NCBI GenBank assembly: GCA_941918925.1
Contig: OW799233.1
Coordinates: forward strand, 118,185,833 to 118,249,832
DNA length: 64,000 nucleotides
Origin: Phyto melanocephala
Lineage: Eukaryota; Arthropoda; Insecta; Diptera; Rhinophoridae
Direction: 5' to 3'
Position 1 is the stretch's first letter; every line of letters starts with the position of its first letter. A program made the translations under genes and the position numbers. Of this stretch, positions 35,555 through 48,286 are shown piece by piece. The notes under the pieces are model-generated. The model had not been told where the DNA came from. It did not search any database and saw only the letters and a list, made by a program, of their open reading frames with translations.

Positions 35555-36271
35555 ATAAGAGAAACAAAGATGAAATTATATTTATTTCTTTAACTGAAAA
35601 ATATAGATAAAATATAAGTTAATATAATAAACAACATAAAAACTTACATACACACATACATATGTATTTACATATTTATGTACATATCTGTACACTTTTC
35701 CATATTCATACATAAGTATAGTTTTATCTAGTTTACCTAGTAGATATTTTATGTATAACGTTGAGTACTTAACACTAAAATGTTTTTAAAAGTATTACTA
35801 TCCTTCCATCTATCAACTCATGTACAATAATTGAATTGTAAAATTGACGCTAAAGTACTTTTAAATTCATACACACATACATATACACGTACATTGGTCG
35901 ACATATCTCAAGTTAAATACTAAATATAAAAAAGTACAATAAAGTAAAAACATTGGATTTAATATGTACAATAAAAGCACAAACGCAGGTAAGTTTATTT
36001 ATATAGACTTTTATAAAATTGAATTAGTTTTATGGTGGTATATTCCATAAAAATTAATTTTGACGATCATACCCCTTAAGATACAGAACTCTTAGCTTCT
36101 TCATAAAGAGTGGTGGTTTTGTGAATAAAATAGATTGACTTTTAAATATGATAACGCAAAGTCGGCCGAAAAATATGGTTCATAAATAAATCGCCGAAAA
36201 TAACATTAAATATTCTCAACCATGACTTTAATTAGTTTGTTCATGATCGGGTAAGTTGAAAGGGAGATATT

Positions 36272-37290
36272 AACAGGCTATATTTTGCCGTGCCGAATCT
36301 AATAATATCTCTCCCCGTCATGTACATAGGTTTGAATACTACATCGTAGCTTACCCTAGATTTTAGATTGCATGTAATACGCACTTTTCTTTATTTCCGA
36401 AGCCTTATTTGATTTTGAATTTTTACAAACATACCCAGCAAAAAATCTATGACAAAAAAGTGGATTTGCAGTGGTTCAACTGGTGACGAAGTGATTAAAT
36501 TAGGTGAAAACACTAATGATTTTAACATTAGCGTGTCATTGGACATCATGTGTTTACATGAATACATTAATGAACTGCACTCCATTCTAAGTACATATTT
36601 AGAACTCATGCATATTTGATGAGAAGCATCGGATGTTTCATGAGTTGAATTTGTTTGTTTACATGAATTGTTTAAGATATTTAGCATGATATTACATTCA
36701 TTTTTAAACACATTAATTATGACAAATTATTTCACATTTAGGAAGTCATTTAGAATGAATGCTTTTACACAATTGATTTAGAAGTCTTGAAAATGTAATT
36801 CGCTTTTACTTTTTTTAATTCTATTTTTTTTTTGCTGGGTAGTTATTTTTTTTCTACTAGTCAAGCCCTTTCATTTTATACCCATATTGTTAGGGTTAAA
36901 AAATTTTTCCCCCTTTTTGTTTAAGATGCCATCTTGGATTTTACACTACATTTGGATTTAACTAAATTCTAACGGTCAAGTCCTTTTAATTGATACTAAT
37001 ATTGTGGGGGTTGAAGGAGACAAAACCGTAACTACTATATTTGACTCATATATTCGCCATTTAATCAAGGATGCCATATTGAATTTTTTTCTTTTCATAT
37101 TTTACTACATTTTAATACTCAAGCCATTTAATTTGATTCCCATATTGGCTCTAGAAACGGAAAAATATGGATAGTAATTTGTAAATTTTAGAAAAAAAAC
37201 ACAGAAACAGTTGCACTCTGGTGCTTATATCTCAGTTGGTTTTAAGCCAATTTGTTAGTTTTTTTATATACAATTTCTAAGATTATGGCT
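36272..37290 (-). mobile_element. HINE family 3 with internal repeats, split by a TA MITE
   Basis: The 3' end in reverse is TATATTTTGCCGTGCCGAAT at about 36281. Three related blocks (GTCAAGCCCTTTCATTTTAT near 36860, GTCAAGTCCTTTTAATTGAT near 36975, TCAAGCCATTTAATTTGATT near 37121) each precede an ATATTG, and two are followed by a GATGCCATNTTG word. The MITE at 36434-36839 interrupts it. Confidence 0.55.
36434..36839. mobile_element. TA-flanked MITE, copy B
   Basis: 406 bp between TA duplications, ends CCCAGCAAAAAA and TTTTTTTTTGCTGGG. It is the uninterrupted partner of 10366-10906, in opposite orientation. The TA duplication suggests the Tc1/mariner group. The minus frame 36391-36711 is not a gene. 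Confidence 0.75.
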
Positions 37291-37318
37291 TATAATTGTA
37301 TATATAAACTAGAAAAGC

Positions 37319-38008
37319 CCGTCGCGCGTTCCTATGCCCCTTAATGAATAGAAATGCATTCTGAATTGAAATTGAATATCAAGTGAAAAAAGCTAAAAAT
37401 TATAACTTTTTGAATGGGCGTGGCATTGCCCACTTTTCTAATCACGAAACTGTATAGTCATGACAGCTCAATATGTGTGCAAAGTTTCAGAAAAATCGGT
37501 GAAGTTCAAGTAGCTCAAAATTATAATTTTTTTTATGGGCGTGGAATTGCCCACTTTTCTAATTACGAAACTGTATAGTCATGACAACTTAATATGAGTG
37601 CAAAGTTTCAGAAAAATCGATCTATGCAAGTAGCTAAAAATAATAACTTATTTATTATGGGCGTAGTACTGCCCATTTTTCTAATCACGAAATTGTAAAG
37701 TCATGACACCTCAATATGAGTGCAAAGTTTCAGAAAAATCGGTCCAGTGCAAGTACCTCAAAATTATAACTTTTTTATGGGCGTGGCCCCGCCCACTTTT
37801 CTAATCACTAAATTATATAGTCATGACAGCTCAATATGCGTGCAAAGTTTCAGAAAAATCGGTCAAGTGCAAGTAGCTAAAAATGATAACTAATTTTTTA
37901 TGGGCGTGGCCCACTTTTTGCCACCCATAAACACTTCCTGGAATGTGTACAACAACTTGCCAAAGTTTGAGTCCGATCGGTTTTACAGTTTCGGAGTCTG
38001 TAGCTAAA
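37319..38008 (-). mobile_element. Helitron-like element with about 122-bp tandem repeats, copy C
   Basis: Minus strand 3' end CTAG at 37319-37322 followed by T. Five anchors at 37417, 37538, 37660, 37780 and 37903. The 5' end is lost at TAGCTAAAAA, where a HINE 5' end fragment begins. Confidence 0.62.
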
Positions 38009-38066
38009 AAATAGAAATTTCACACGAAATGACAAACCTATATCTACACTTACACTGTCGTGTGAA
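38009..38066 (-). mobile_element. HINE family 1, 5' terminal scrap
   Basis: AGAAATTTCACACGAAATGA through TGTGAAGGGTATAAAA is the 5' end of HINE family 1 in reverse. Confidence 0.55.
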
Positions 38067-39808
38067 GGGTATAAAAGCAATGCTTATTGAACCGACATTG
38101 AAATTGATTTTGAAAAAAACAGTACTTAATGTTGTATATGGTAAAAGAAAGCAAGACAAGCACAACTAATATGATCGAATGGGTCGACCGCAGTACATGC
38201 TAGTAAACATAAATGGCAAATATACTTTTTTTTTTATTAATAATGACAATAAGGGCATGCATATAAAATTGTAAGTTTGAGCATGCTATCTTCTTACATC
38301 TTTAAAATCAAAAAAAAGGATTACGAATTGAAAAAGAAAAAAACTTATTTTATATTTTATAAATATGTTTATATTATATTTAATATTTATTAAATAATTT
38401 TGAAAAAAATATCCACTGAATTATCTTTATAAAACTTCAATTATTCGCAAATTTTACATTAAAAAAATCGATCTACTGAGTAAAAAATTAAATATGAAAT
38501 ACAAAAACTTTGTTCTTACGTTCAAGTTAACCGCAAAATGGATGTAAAAACATACGCGATCTTTTTTTAATATTTCATTTTGCAAAAATATACCGTTAGA
38601 AATGAGAAATGTATTTTCAAAAAGTATGCATAAAAGAGTTAAGAATGTAAAAAAATCAGAGACAGCCGTGTTTATCGGCCTATATCTCAGCAGATTATAA
38701 ACCAATTTCCTGGTGTGCGATATTGATTTTCTCCGGAATATTTGATCAAACATGTGATTACTTTAAGTATAGAAAATACAAACCTTTTTTTCACAAACAT
38801 GAGCTATACTTTATAGTGTAGAAAATACAAACCTTTTTTTTTGCAGTGAATATAAACATTTTTTTAACCTTTTTAGCCGTTTACTTTTAATTTTTTATTT
38901 ATGTATATCTCTTTAGTTTGATTTAGTTTTTTTCTTATGTTTCCAAATGGTGTATTTAAAATAACAAGTAATTAACTAACAAAAATCCATTAACATGACT
39001 AAAACTTAAAGTTTAAATGATTTACATTTATGTTTTTTCTATGGAATTTTAATTACGTGTGTACGAGTATATATTTTATATAAATTCTTTATTGTAATTT
39101 TAGTAACTATGGACTTTTACAAATAACACTTTTTATAATTATTTATTATTTTAGTATATTCAGATACGTGATGGAAATCGTTCGTTTTTTATCAATCATT
39201 TAGAAGCGAGTCGTCCATTTAAGATCAGTTTTTTTTACCAACATATTTTTTTATTTTCAATAAAGATTAGAAAAAAAAAATAATTATAAAATTAAACATT
39301 ATTTGGTTTAGAACCATTTTAAATTTTCAGTATTTTTTTGGTAAATTATTTATGAAATTGTAAAAGACAAAATTACTAATATGTGCTTACATTAGGTTTG
39401 TTCGTCTACTCAAAAGTTTCAAGAATTTTCTACAAGCTTTTACTGTATTGCGATCGTTTATTGAAAATCCAATAAACGAGAACACAAATTGAGAGAGAGA
39501 GAGTAAAGTGACAGATCTTTTACAGAGTATTTCAAAGATTATGCTAAACGTTTTTTAAAAGGCAAGGTTTACTGTGAAAACCATATGATTTCAATTGTAA
39601 ACAAATAATTAAAAGTAGCAAGACCAATATTTGTTGTCTTAAATATTTTTATAAATCAATTTAAAATTATTAAAAAAAATTATTAAAAAATAAAAAAAAA
39701 AAAAGGAAATGGATAAAGTATATACATATGTATGTATATACACAAACACATTTATTTAAATTAGTAGCTTTTCTAATTACGTCTTTTTGAGAATCAAAAG
39801 GATGTTTT
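38067..39808. other. intergenic AT-rich DNA
   Basis: A worn HINE core word (GACAGCCGTGTTTATCGGCC) lies at 38661. A short direct duplication with GTAGAAAATACAAACC lies at 38766-38840. No gene. Confidence 0.4.
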
Positions 39809-41579
39809 TATACCCGCCACCAAAAAAGTGGTGGGGGTATATTCATTTTGTCATTCCGTTTGTAACACATCGAAATATCCATTTTAGACCCCATAAAGTA
39901 TATATATTCTGAATCAGGGTTTGATTTGATGACGATCTAGCTATGTCCGTCCGTCTGTCCGTCTGTTGAAAGCACGATAGAGGTCGCACCGAAAAAGCTA
40001 GAGTGCTCAAATTTTGCCAGAATCTTTCTTATAGACACGGTTTGTTTGGTATTGAAAATGGGCTAAATCAGAATATTAGGAAGTGAGTTATAGCTCGTAA
40101 AGCAAGAGTAGGTCGAAAAAACCGCGTCCTTCGAACATCGAATTAAATGGAATTGTGTCCAAACGCATTAACGTACAGTCATAAAACTTCGAATATATAT
40201 TTCTCGAGTCAAAACAATATCTTTTCCTAAAAATTGCTTACATCTATGCATTAGGAAAGGAGTTATCGATCAAAATGTACGAAAATTTATACCGCACAGT
40301 GTATTTTTCGGTATATTTAAAAATAAAAACGTCATAAAAGCAACAAAATTGGATGTACGACTCTGAAATTTTGCACAGTTTGCTTTTTGGTGAGACGCTT
40401 TTTCGTAACTGAAAATGAATGTGCCACGCCCACTTTTACGCCCACCTCCCATATAACGTTTCACCTAAAATTCATATAATTTCTCTATTAATAATGATTT
40501 TGGAATAATAAAGGGCTATATTGAAATATCTAAGTTGTTTTCATTAGCAAAAACAACTTTGACACGCCTACTATAACGCCCACTTTTCACGTTATCTACC
40601 GTTAATGAAATTTAAAAGCTCGTAAACCCGATAAAATTAAAGGTATGATGATGAAATTTGCTACATATATCGTTCTAATCAATGTTATTGTTGTGCCAAA
40701 AAGTTTAAGTGACACGCGCACTTGAACGCCAACTTCCCATATAACATTTTATCTTAAATTCATGTAATTTCTCTATTGACAAAGTTTTTGGGAAAATAAA
40801 GGACTATATTGAAACTTTTTAAGTTGTATTTATTAGCAGAAACTTTATTGACACGACTGCTTTAACACCCACTTTCATTGAAAGACTACATTTACAAAAG
40901 CATTTTAGTAGCATATCGAAGTTATAAAGGGTGGTTAAATTTTAAGGGCCGATGTTGATTTTAAATAAAACACATATTATTTAAGAAATTATTATCATTT
41001 CTTTTTATAATGATAATATTTGCATGGTTCAATTATGTATTTAACAAAATATCGGCCAAATGCCCCCACCCCCCATCCTTGGCACCACTCCTCTATCTGA
41101 TGGTCCAAATTTTCAATGACAATGGCATGTTGATGAGTCGAGGTTGACTGCTCTTTTGCCACACTATCGCAAAAACAGCAATAGTTCCCATTCAACGAAC
41201 TAAGAGGGCGATTGTCGACGAATTTGAACGATTATGTTGATCAAAAGAATTACGAAGTGCACAAAATGCATTTTGATTTGAACGCCCATTTTTATAAAAA
41301 ACCTGAATAACTTTAAAGCGTTGCTCATTTGCGTATCTTTCCACGGATAAAATTGAATAAGTTTGAGATTGAGAAATGTTAAGTGAAATGCAGAAAACAA
41401 ATTTCAACATGGGCCCTTAAAATTTAACACCCTCTACAAAGAAAGTGATAAATATTTTATAATAAAGAGATTATTCCATAGCGATTAACAAGATAATAAA
41501 TATTGTGCTTTAAATGTACACAAAATTGGTGGTGAGTATAAAAGATTCGGCACAGCCGAATATAGTGCTCTTACTTGTT
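39809..41579 (+). mobile_element. complete HINE family 2 carrying a mariner element
   Basis: The 5' hairpin is TATACCCGCCACC, an A-rich loop and GGTGGGGGTATA. Next come GTCCGTCCGTCTGTCCGTCT and repeated CACGCCCAC words. The 3' hairpin ATTCGGCACAGCCGAAT is followed by CTCTTACTTGTT. The hairpin ends are the same type as Drosophila DINE-1/INE-1 (TATACCCGTTACTCG..., from memory). A 508-bp mariner derivative at 40927-41434 splits it near the 3' end. The minus frames at 40270-40464 and in the mariner are not host genes. Confidence 0.8.
40927..41434 (-). mobile_element. internally deleted mariner inside HINE family 2
   Basis: Flanked by TA. The ends AAGGGTGGTTAAATTTTAAG and the complement of GAGGGTGTTAAATTTTAAGG form 25-30 bp inverted repeats. 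The minus strand keeps an N-terminal frame, RFKVIQVFYKNGRSNQNAFC then ALRNSFDQHNRS, of a mariner transposase. The catalytic region is gone. Confidence 0.72.
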
Positions 41580-43246
41580 CTTGTTATTTTATTTATTTAC
41601 ATTTTGTTTTGAGATGCACAAAAGTTGAGTGTTTGGCTACTTAGTAGTATACATTTTTTATGGTGTTCAATATTCAAAACTAAATACTTATGTGTTTCAT
41701 TTACTTTGCATAGAAAAATGGGATATAATTAAAAAAAAAAATAAATTGTATAGTCTATCCAAACCAAAAGTTCCTACATTTTAAATATGAATTTTTTTAA
41801 GAATTTTCATATTATAAATATGTATAATATTGTTTGCAAAAAAGTACATTGAGTCACAAGTACACATATATTACAACGAAACCGTGTTTTAAACGAACAG
41901 CAGTTTAGATTAACCTAAATTTTTTTTACGAATTGCTCAGTTACAGAACTTTACTGGAAATGTAAACGAACGGACCTATTATTATAAATATTTTTTTGAT
42001 AACGATTTATATTCAAAAACGATTTTCATCACATATCTGTCTATGAATACATTAACAATTGATTTTATTACTTTTATTTTGGTTTTAAAATGTTCTTAGT
42101 ATAATTATAAAATATAATTAATTTTAATATTTATTTTTTTGTTAATCAGTCATTTTGAACTTTATGTTTTGCTTAATTTTGGTTTTACATTATTTTATAT
42201 ATTTTTTCAAATTAATATTTGTTTTGTTTTTTTGTTGTATATCAATTTGAAGTACCATTACTGTTACATTTTAACTATTATTATTAATACCGTTTTAGTT
42301 TGTTGTTGTGTGTATGAGTTTTATTGCGGTTTTTTAACATTATTGCCGTTATAATGTTTATTTAGTTATTTTATTTAATTTTTAAAACTATTCAACTTAA
42401 AATAACAAACAATAAATTTTTTAAATGTTTTTATTTAACTATATTTTATTAAATTCATTAAATTAAATACATGTATGCATTTAAATTTGTTACTGTAGCT
42501 GAGTGTGTTGTAATGACAAGTTGTGTGTAAATGACAATTATTTAGTTGTTGGAAAATTATGAGAAAAAATTTATTGATTTTTTTTTTATAATATAAGAGC
42601 TATGTGTGAATTTTTTTTTTTAATTTTAAGTTTTTAAATTTTTAAAAATTAATATTTTTTTAATCAATTCAGTACATTTATTTGTTTGGTTTTTGGTTGC
42701 AGGTATTTAATGTTTTGTTTACAACTGAATTATAAATGATAAATTGATTTAAAATATATACATACATATATTATAAAGGAATTATAAAGCAAGAAATAAA
42801 AATATTTAGGTGATATATTTATTGGTATGAAAACCACTAGATCTTTCTATATTTATTGGTCACTTTGCGAGCCCGACCTTAAGCCTTCTTTTTACTAATA
42901 AAATGAAAGAAATTTAAAATGATGAAGGCTTAAATAATGGCGTCGTAAGCCGTTTTTTTCGATAAGTTTATCAGAGTTACATTCAGAATAAATGGTAGTA
43001 TTTAGAACTGACAATAAGGTATTGACAGATAAAAATCATGGAATTTTTGGTAGTGGCGTTACCTGTATGTATAAAAATTTAATTAAAAATAAAAATAATT
43101 TCTCGCAGAAATAAATGTATTGTTTTTAAGTTCCTTTTAATATTTTCGTTATAATATTTATTTGACACACTGTATTTTAACTGTTCTTGTTTTGTATAAA
43201 AACTAAAGCTCTAAGTTCACCCCACGTTTTTTACGCGCCGTACGCC
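41580..43246. other. intergenic AT-rich DNA
   Basis: Highly AT-rich. The 71-codon frame at 42139-42354 is low-complexity hydrophobic sequence expected by chance in T-rich DNA. Confidence 0.45.
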
Positions 43247-44454
43247 CACTGTTGCCATTTCAGCTATTTTCTCGTCAAATCTAGCGATTTTTAAACATTT
43301 TTTGCGGGAATAAATATGATTTAGCTATTAGCGGGAAATCTAGCGATTTTTGTTTTTAACGTGTTTTAAATACATTTATTGTATACATTCTTAAAGAGTA
43401 GCTACCAATTCATTAGTAAGGCGAATGCTTTTTTCAATACACTTTTTAATACAGATTATGGCATCTGAAAGCCATAAACCACATACATTAAAATTCAAAA
43501 ACCAATTTTATCTTGCAAAGTTTATAGCTCGAAAAATTTGAGTTTTGAGTTTCTGAATTATACAAAAAAAAAACTATTTAAAAATTGCTTGGAAGAAATT
43601 AGAAATATTGCAAATAAAAACTTATAAAATCAAAAACTTGTGCATGGTTAAGCCATTTAAAGTTTGCTTAGCGATAAATAAAAATATTTTAGTGGCTTAT
43701 CTCTTAATGGAACTAAGAAACGATGTATCAGGTTCTAGTTATAGTGTATTAGGAAATAAATCAATAGACGTTAGTGTCATCAAGTGGTACTTAAATTAAA
43801 AATAAATAATCTTTTTGATATAGGTACTTTAATAATTATTTTCAGTACCGAAAAACAACAAATTGTGTTAACATTTCTAAGCTTGGCTGAAGTGGCCGAT
43901 GAGACAGCTTCAATTACGATATATCTAAATCAACATTAAAGAAACTAGATTACAATTTTACATGTGAAAGCGAGAACATAGGGTATTGGCTTTAGACTTT
44001 TAGTGAATAAATCCCAAAATGTTTAAAATATGAATATTATAAATATAACGTAATTAGTAATATTTGATAAACATTATTATTTTGAATTCTAGTATAACGT
44101 AAACATGTGTATGTACATGCATTTCTTAAATTTTTTACATACCTTCATACATTTGTAAATTATGTATTAAAATGTAATAAATAAAAGCTGCCTTCGTCAT
44201 AAAAATTACTGTACTTTTTTTTTCTTCTGTCATTATTTAAGAAAAACTTAGCTATCAAACGCTAAATTTTCCGCGCAATAAAAAAATGGACGAAAACTTG
44301 GCTAATTTTTAATTAATTTATGCAAGAATTTAAAAAAAAATAAATAATTAGCGATTTATCGCTAAAATTTTGATAGTTTTGAATTTTTAGCTATTTTCTA
44401 GCTATTTTTCTATTTATTTTAGCGATATTCTTTGGGAAAAAGTTGGCAACAGTG
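43247..44454 (+). mobile_element. hAT element, non-autonomous or decayed, perfect 8-bp target duplication
   Basis: The ends CACTGTTGCCA and the complement TGGCAACAGTG are perfect 11-bp inverted repeats. They are flanked by CGTACGCC on both sides (43239-43246 and 44455-44462). The 8-bp duplication and CAnTGTTGCCA ends fit hAT. AGCGATTTTT and TAGCTATTTT words recur near both ends as subterminal repeats. After a possible splice acceptor at 43851, a frame reads KQQIVLTFLSLAEVADETAS, like a scrap of hAT transposase. Confidence 0.8.
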
Positions 44455-44462
44455 CGTACGCC

Positions 44463-45538
44463 TCTCTCAAAAAAGTTGAATCAATGCAGTTACAGAGCAC
44501 AAAGCGTAGGACGCTCTCATGCATATAACGCAAAAAGTGGGTTTACTTTCTACTTTTTTAAGCGTCATGAGCGGCGAGAGAACAACAATTGAGTTTAAAT
44601 GCCAGATATGACTAATTATAAATTTTTCTTATATTTTTTTAGAAAAAAATTTAAAAAATAAAAAAATTTATATCGTAATAAAGTGTAAAATTATTGGCAA
44701 GAATAATTATTTAGAAAAATTGTTCATAAAAAAATTGTTCAACTTGTGTAATTTGATGCGCATAAAGCGTGGTATGTAACTTGAAAAGCAGAAAGTGTAT
44801 GAGGTATAAAGTGCGTAGAATGCGCTGACGCGAAAAAGCGAGATATTAATTTTTAAGCTTAAGAAATTTTTACAATGCGATCTAAAATAGAAATTATTTT
44901 ATTTTCTGTAAATAAATATTTTAAAATTATGGAACTAAATTTTTGATATTGTTGGTGCTGTTTTTAAATTAAAATTATTTAATTTAATTAAATATTTTAG
45001 ATTTTTTTTAACTTTTTAACTTGGTAGCACTCAAAATACACCGTAAACAAGTTTGTATTTTATAAAATCTACGTAGAACCAAATCAAAAAAGGTTTAAAG
45101 ATAGTTTTAACGATTGGTTTTAATGCATGGTAAAACCAAGTTATAATGATTAGCTTAAACGTTGAAACCAAATGTGGAAAAACTATTAAACTGCTTTTCT
45201 TAAAAATTTTAACTTTACATTTAGTTCTATGCAAAAACATGTCAAGTAATTTAAATAAACGTTAGAAATATTCGCTTTTTTAAATTATGTCTGCCAATTA
45301 TGACTTTGTCTGTAGACCGAAAAATTCTTTTAAGTTTTATTTTTCTAATTTTCTTTAAAATAATTTATTTTGACTTTAATGTATTTTGATTTAAGCGTTA
45401 CTGATTTTGTTATTTTTTGATAGAGATTGTCTAGTTTAAGCAATTAAGAAGAAAAAAAATTTAAAAAAAAAAAATTAAAGACATACTTGAATTCATAAGG
45501 ATATTGTTACATACTTACATATCAAATAGTGATTATAT
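44463..45538. other. intergenic DNA, nothing recognised
   Basis: Contains GC-richer words such as GCGTAGGACGCTCTCATGC but no conserved frame. Confidence 0.4.
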
Positions 45539-45540
45539 AC

Positions 45541-46395
45541 AGGGTGGGCTAAAAGTCACCACGGAGCTTAAACATTTAATAAGTTCTGCTTTTATATATT
45601 TTTTATATTATTTTATTTCCGACCATAAAGGTTGTTTTTTATAGAGGTATTGAAATTTAAGTTGGTAACACTTTTTTAACTAACGGTCAGCTGTTTGGTG
45701 ATTAATGTTTAGTTTGGTATAGCATTTTATTATGAATATACTGACACCTAAACAACGCTTCCAAATTATGCAAATTTTGAAAATCATGGTATCGCGTTTA
45801 AACTTTTTTTTTACTGTCAACATAATCGTCTATCAGTTTTGGTTGAATGCATATGTCAATAAAAAAATTGCCGTATTTGGAGTGACGGTAATCCTCATGT
45901 ATATGTTGAGACACCGTTACATCCAGCAAAACTTGAGTGTTTGGTGTGTTTTATAGGCTTTTAAAATCATCTGTACTTCTTAAAAAACGATATTAGTCAG
46001 AATGTTACAGTCAATAGTGACCGTAATAGAGCTATGATTACAGTCTTTTTCATTCATCAATTGAACAACCATGAGATGCAGGAGCTGTGGTTTTAACAAG
46101 ATGGCACACAGCTCGTAAAACAATTGATTTATTAAATTAAAGTTTTTAAGCGCATAGTTTAACCTTTCGGACCCGTGAATTGGCCTCTAAAATAGTGCGA
46201 TTTAACGCCGCTTGACTATCTTCTGTGGGGATATACGAAACCGCTAAGCTACGTCGATAAGCCCTGAGATATTGACCACTGGGAGGACAACATTCGCCAC
46301 GTTATTGCCGATATACGGCCACTAATGTTGGAAAAAGTCATTAAAAAATGGACCTCCAGATTAGACTACGTCGAAACGTGTAAAACAAAGTGTTA
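45541..46395 (+). pseudogene. decayed mariner, N- and C-terminal transposase regions
   Basis: Begins AGGGTGGGCTAAAAGTCACC. An ATG at 45732 gives MNILTPKQRFQIMQILK. The far end, across frameshifts, keeps CDLTPLDYLLWGYTKPLSYV, EDNIRHVIADIRPLMLEKVI and KKWTSRLDYVET. The catalytic middle is mostly lost. A related 5' end (GAGCCAAAAGTTACTATGTG) lies alone at 60197. Confidence 0.62.
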
Positions 46396-46434
46396 GTGGT
46401 GTACACCGTTCAGTCGGTTTTACTGCCTGTTTAT

Positions 46435-46570
46435 CTAAATGCGAACGAAATTTTCATTCTTACAAATATATTGAAAACAACAACAAAAACTAAAAATTTG
46501 TTTTTGTTTTCAACGTATTTGTACGAATGAAAATTTCGCTTGGGTTTTCTTTCGACATCGTTAAACAGGC
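46435..46570. mobile_element. foldback element
   Basis: The two halves are near complements: GCCTGTTTA, GCGAACGAAATTTTCATTC, TTGAAAACAACAACAAAA on the left and TTTTTGTTTTCAACG, GAATGAAAATTTCGCTTG, TAAACAGGC on the right. The loop is only a few bases. Confidence 0.6.
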
Positions 46571-46619
46571 TATTAATGAAAAATACTTAAGGCTTCATTG
46601 TAACACTAAATTTAGGAAA

Positions 46620-46774
46620 ATAAATAAATAGCAAATCGAAGTTACATAAAGAAAGTAATACATATTTTAGTGTAAAAAGATTATAACGTAGCGATAACTG
46701 TTTAAAACAAAATAATAAAATTGGTGGTGGGTAACAAAAATTCGGCACATCCGAATAAAGTGTTCTTACTTGTT
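46620..46774 (+). mobile_element. HINE family 2, 3' fragment without the mariner
   Basis: AAATCGAAGTTACATAAAGA runs uninterrupted where the copies at 39809 and 4901 hold a mariner, then ATTGGTGGTGGGTA, a worn hairpin and GTTCTTACTTGTT. This is the empty-site allele of the composite element. Confidence 0.65.
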
Positions 46775-47871
46775 TTTTTTTAAATAAATAAGATTTTAAA
46801 AAATTTTATTTTATTAATAGGCTGTTTTTAGAAAATTTTCTCAAATGCAAAGTGAGTTTGTTTTTTTAGAAATTTTATCATAAGAGAATTTTTTAAGTTT
46901 TCAAAATATTGAAAATTACATGACTTAAAATTTACTAAACAATATATTTAAGATATACAAAATATTTTAAAATAAAACAAATATTTTTTTTTGTAAATTT
47001 ACAAAACAATCTTGATTTTTTCTTTCAAGAATACTTAAAAAGAAAGCAACAGAAAATCTATAAAACGAAAACTGATTAAAAAATTTTCGTATAAAAATAC
47101 AGTGTTAAATATTTAAGTTGGAGAGAAAACTTTTCTAAAAATAGAAAATTTACAGAATTTTCAATATCTTTAAAAGAAGATTTGCAAAAAACTTTTTACA
47201 AAGTTTTTATGGATAATATAGAAAACGTTTGAATATGGAATTTAAATGAACTCATTTTTAAAATTATTTAATTTAACTTTTGTTCGAAAGAGCCTTTTGA
47301 AGCCAGCCAAATATTTTAGTATTGTAGTAATATGTAGTAGTTAGATGTAGCTGTATGTAGTTGCATCTGTGGTGGTAATAAATGTATTTAATATTTTATA
47401 TATTTATCTATTTATTAGTTATAAAAAATATAACACAAACAAATAAATTTTAATGGGTAATATGAGTTGTTTACATCAATTGAGTTATTTGAAAAGCAGT
47501 TGCCAATATTGTTGCCTTGTAATAGTAGATGATTGTCTGTCTGCCTGTCTGCCTGTCAAAACTAATCGTTTCAATTTTGTTTCATTGCTTAGCCAAAAAT
47601 ATTTATTAATCTTCTAAATGGCTGTGCAAACTCTTTTGGTCTTTTTGTGGTAAGTTTATTTTTTTATCCTTTTTCTTAACTATACTATTTATTATCTAAT
47701 ACTCAGTTGCTATTTTTGGCTTTATACATATTCATTTCTATTTGTTATTATATATTTATATTGTTATATTTTGTAAGTAGTTATCCTTTTCCATGTCTTG
47801 TATTAATAGATATCAAGCCTTTATAACATTTTTGTTGTACAAGTGTGTTTACAAATCTCCTTAAGTTCCAA
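46775..47871. other. intergenic AT-rich DNA
   Basis: A short (CTGT/CTGC)n tract at 47533-47556; otherwise nothing recognised. Confidence 0.45.
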
Positions 47872-48244
47872 CCCTGCAGATAACGCGACTAGTCCATACA
47901 CACATGCAAAGTATATTCTCTAATACACTAGGACTAATCCAAAGATAACCCAAATGTATGGAGAAAACATGGTCGATTTAACATTACGATGTCCCAGGGC
48001 TGGACCATATAACACATCGTAGTAGTTTCAAAACTACTCTTTGTCACTACTCGATGGAGCACCTACACGACAATTATATACGTTTTGACAACAATATATG
48101 TAATCGTTAAAACACGAACACTTGTCGTTTAACTACAATCTCTTGTTTCAAAATGATATGGTCCATGTCTGCATAACATAGGTCCATGTTGTAAGTAGTC
48201 CATTTAGATAAAATGGACCACGTAGTCCAATATTATCTGTAGGG
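47872..48244. mobile_element. MITE with CCCTRCAGATAA ends
   Basis: The left CCCTGCAGATAACG and the complement of the right end, CCCTACAGATAATA, match at 11 of 12 terminal bases. GACTAGTCC/GGACTACGTGGTCC words follow on each side, and GGTCCAT words repeat internally. No TTAA duplication, so piggyBac is not supported. Confidence 0.5.
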
Positions 48245-48286
48245 AATATACTATATGTACACATACACATATTCTTACACAATGTA

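Noticed and set aside
36391..36711. 106-codon minus frame
   Set aside because: Runs across a MITE boundary at 36434, so it cannot be an ancient gene.
38454..38753. 99-codon minus frame
   Set aside because: T/A-rich, phenylalanine/leucine-heavy composition expected by chance; overlaps a worn HINE core.
42139..42354. 71-codon hydrophobic frame that could look like a membrane protein
   Set aside because: Low-complexity T-rich DNA with no ATG-supported start or conserved pattern.
47872..48244. piggyBac assignment
   Set aside because: No TTAA target duplication at either end.
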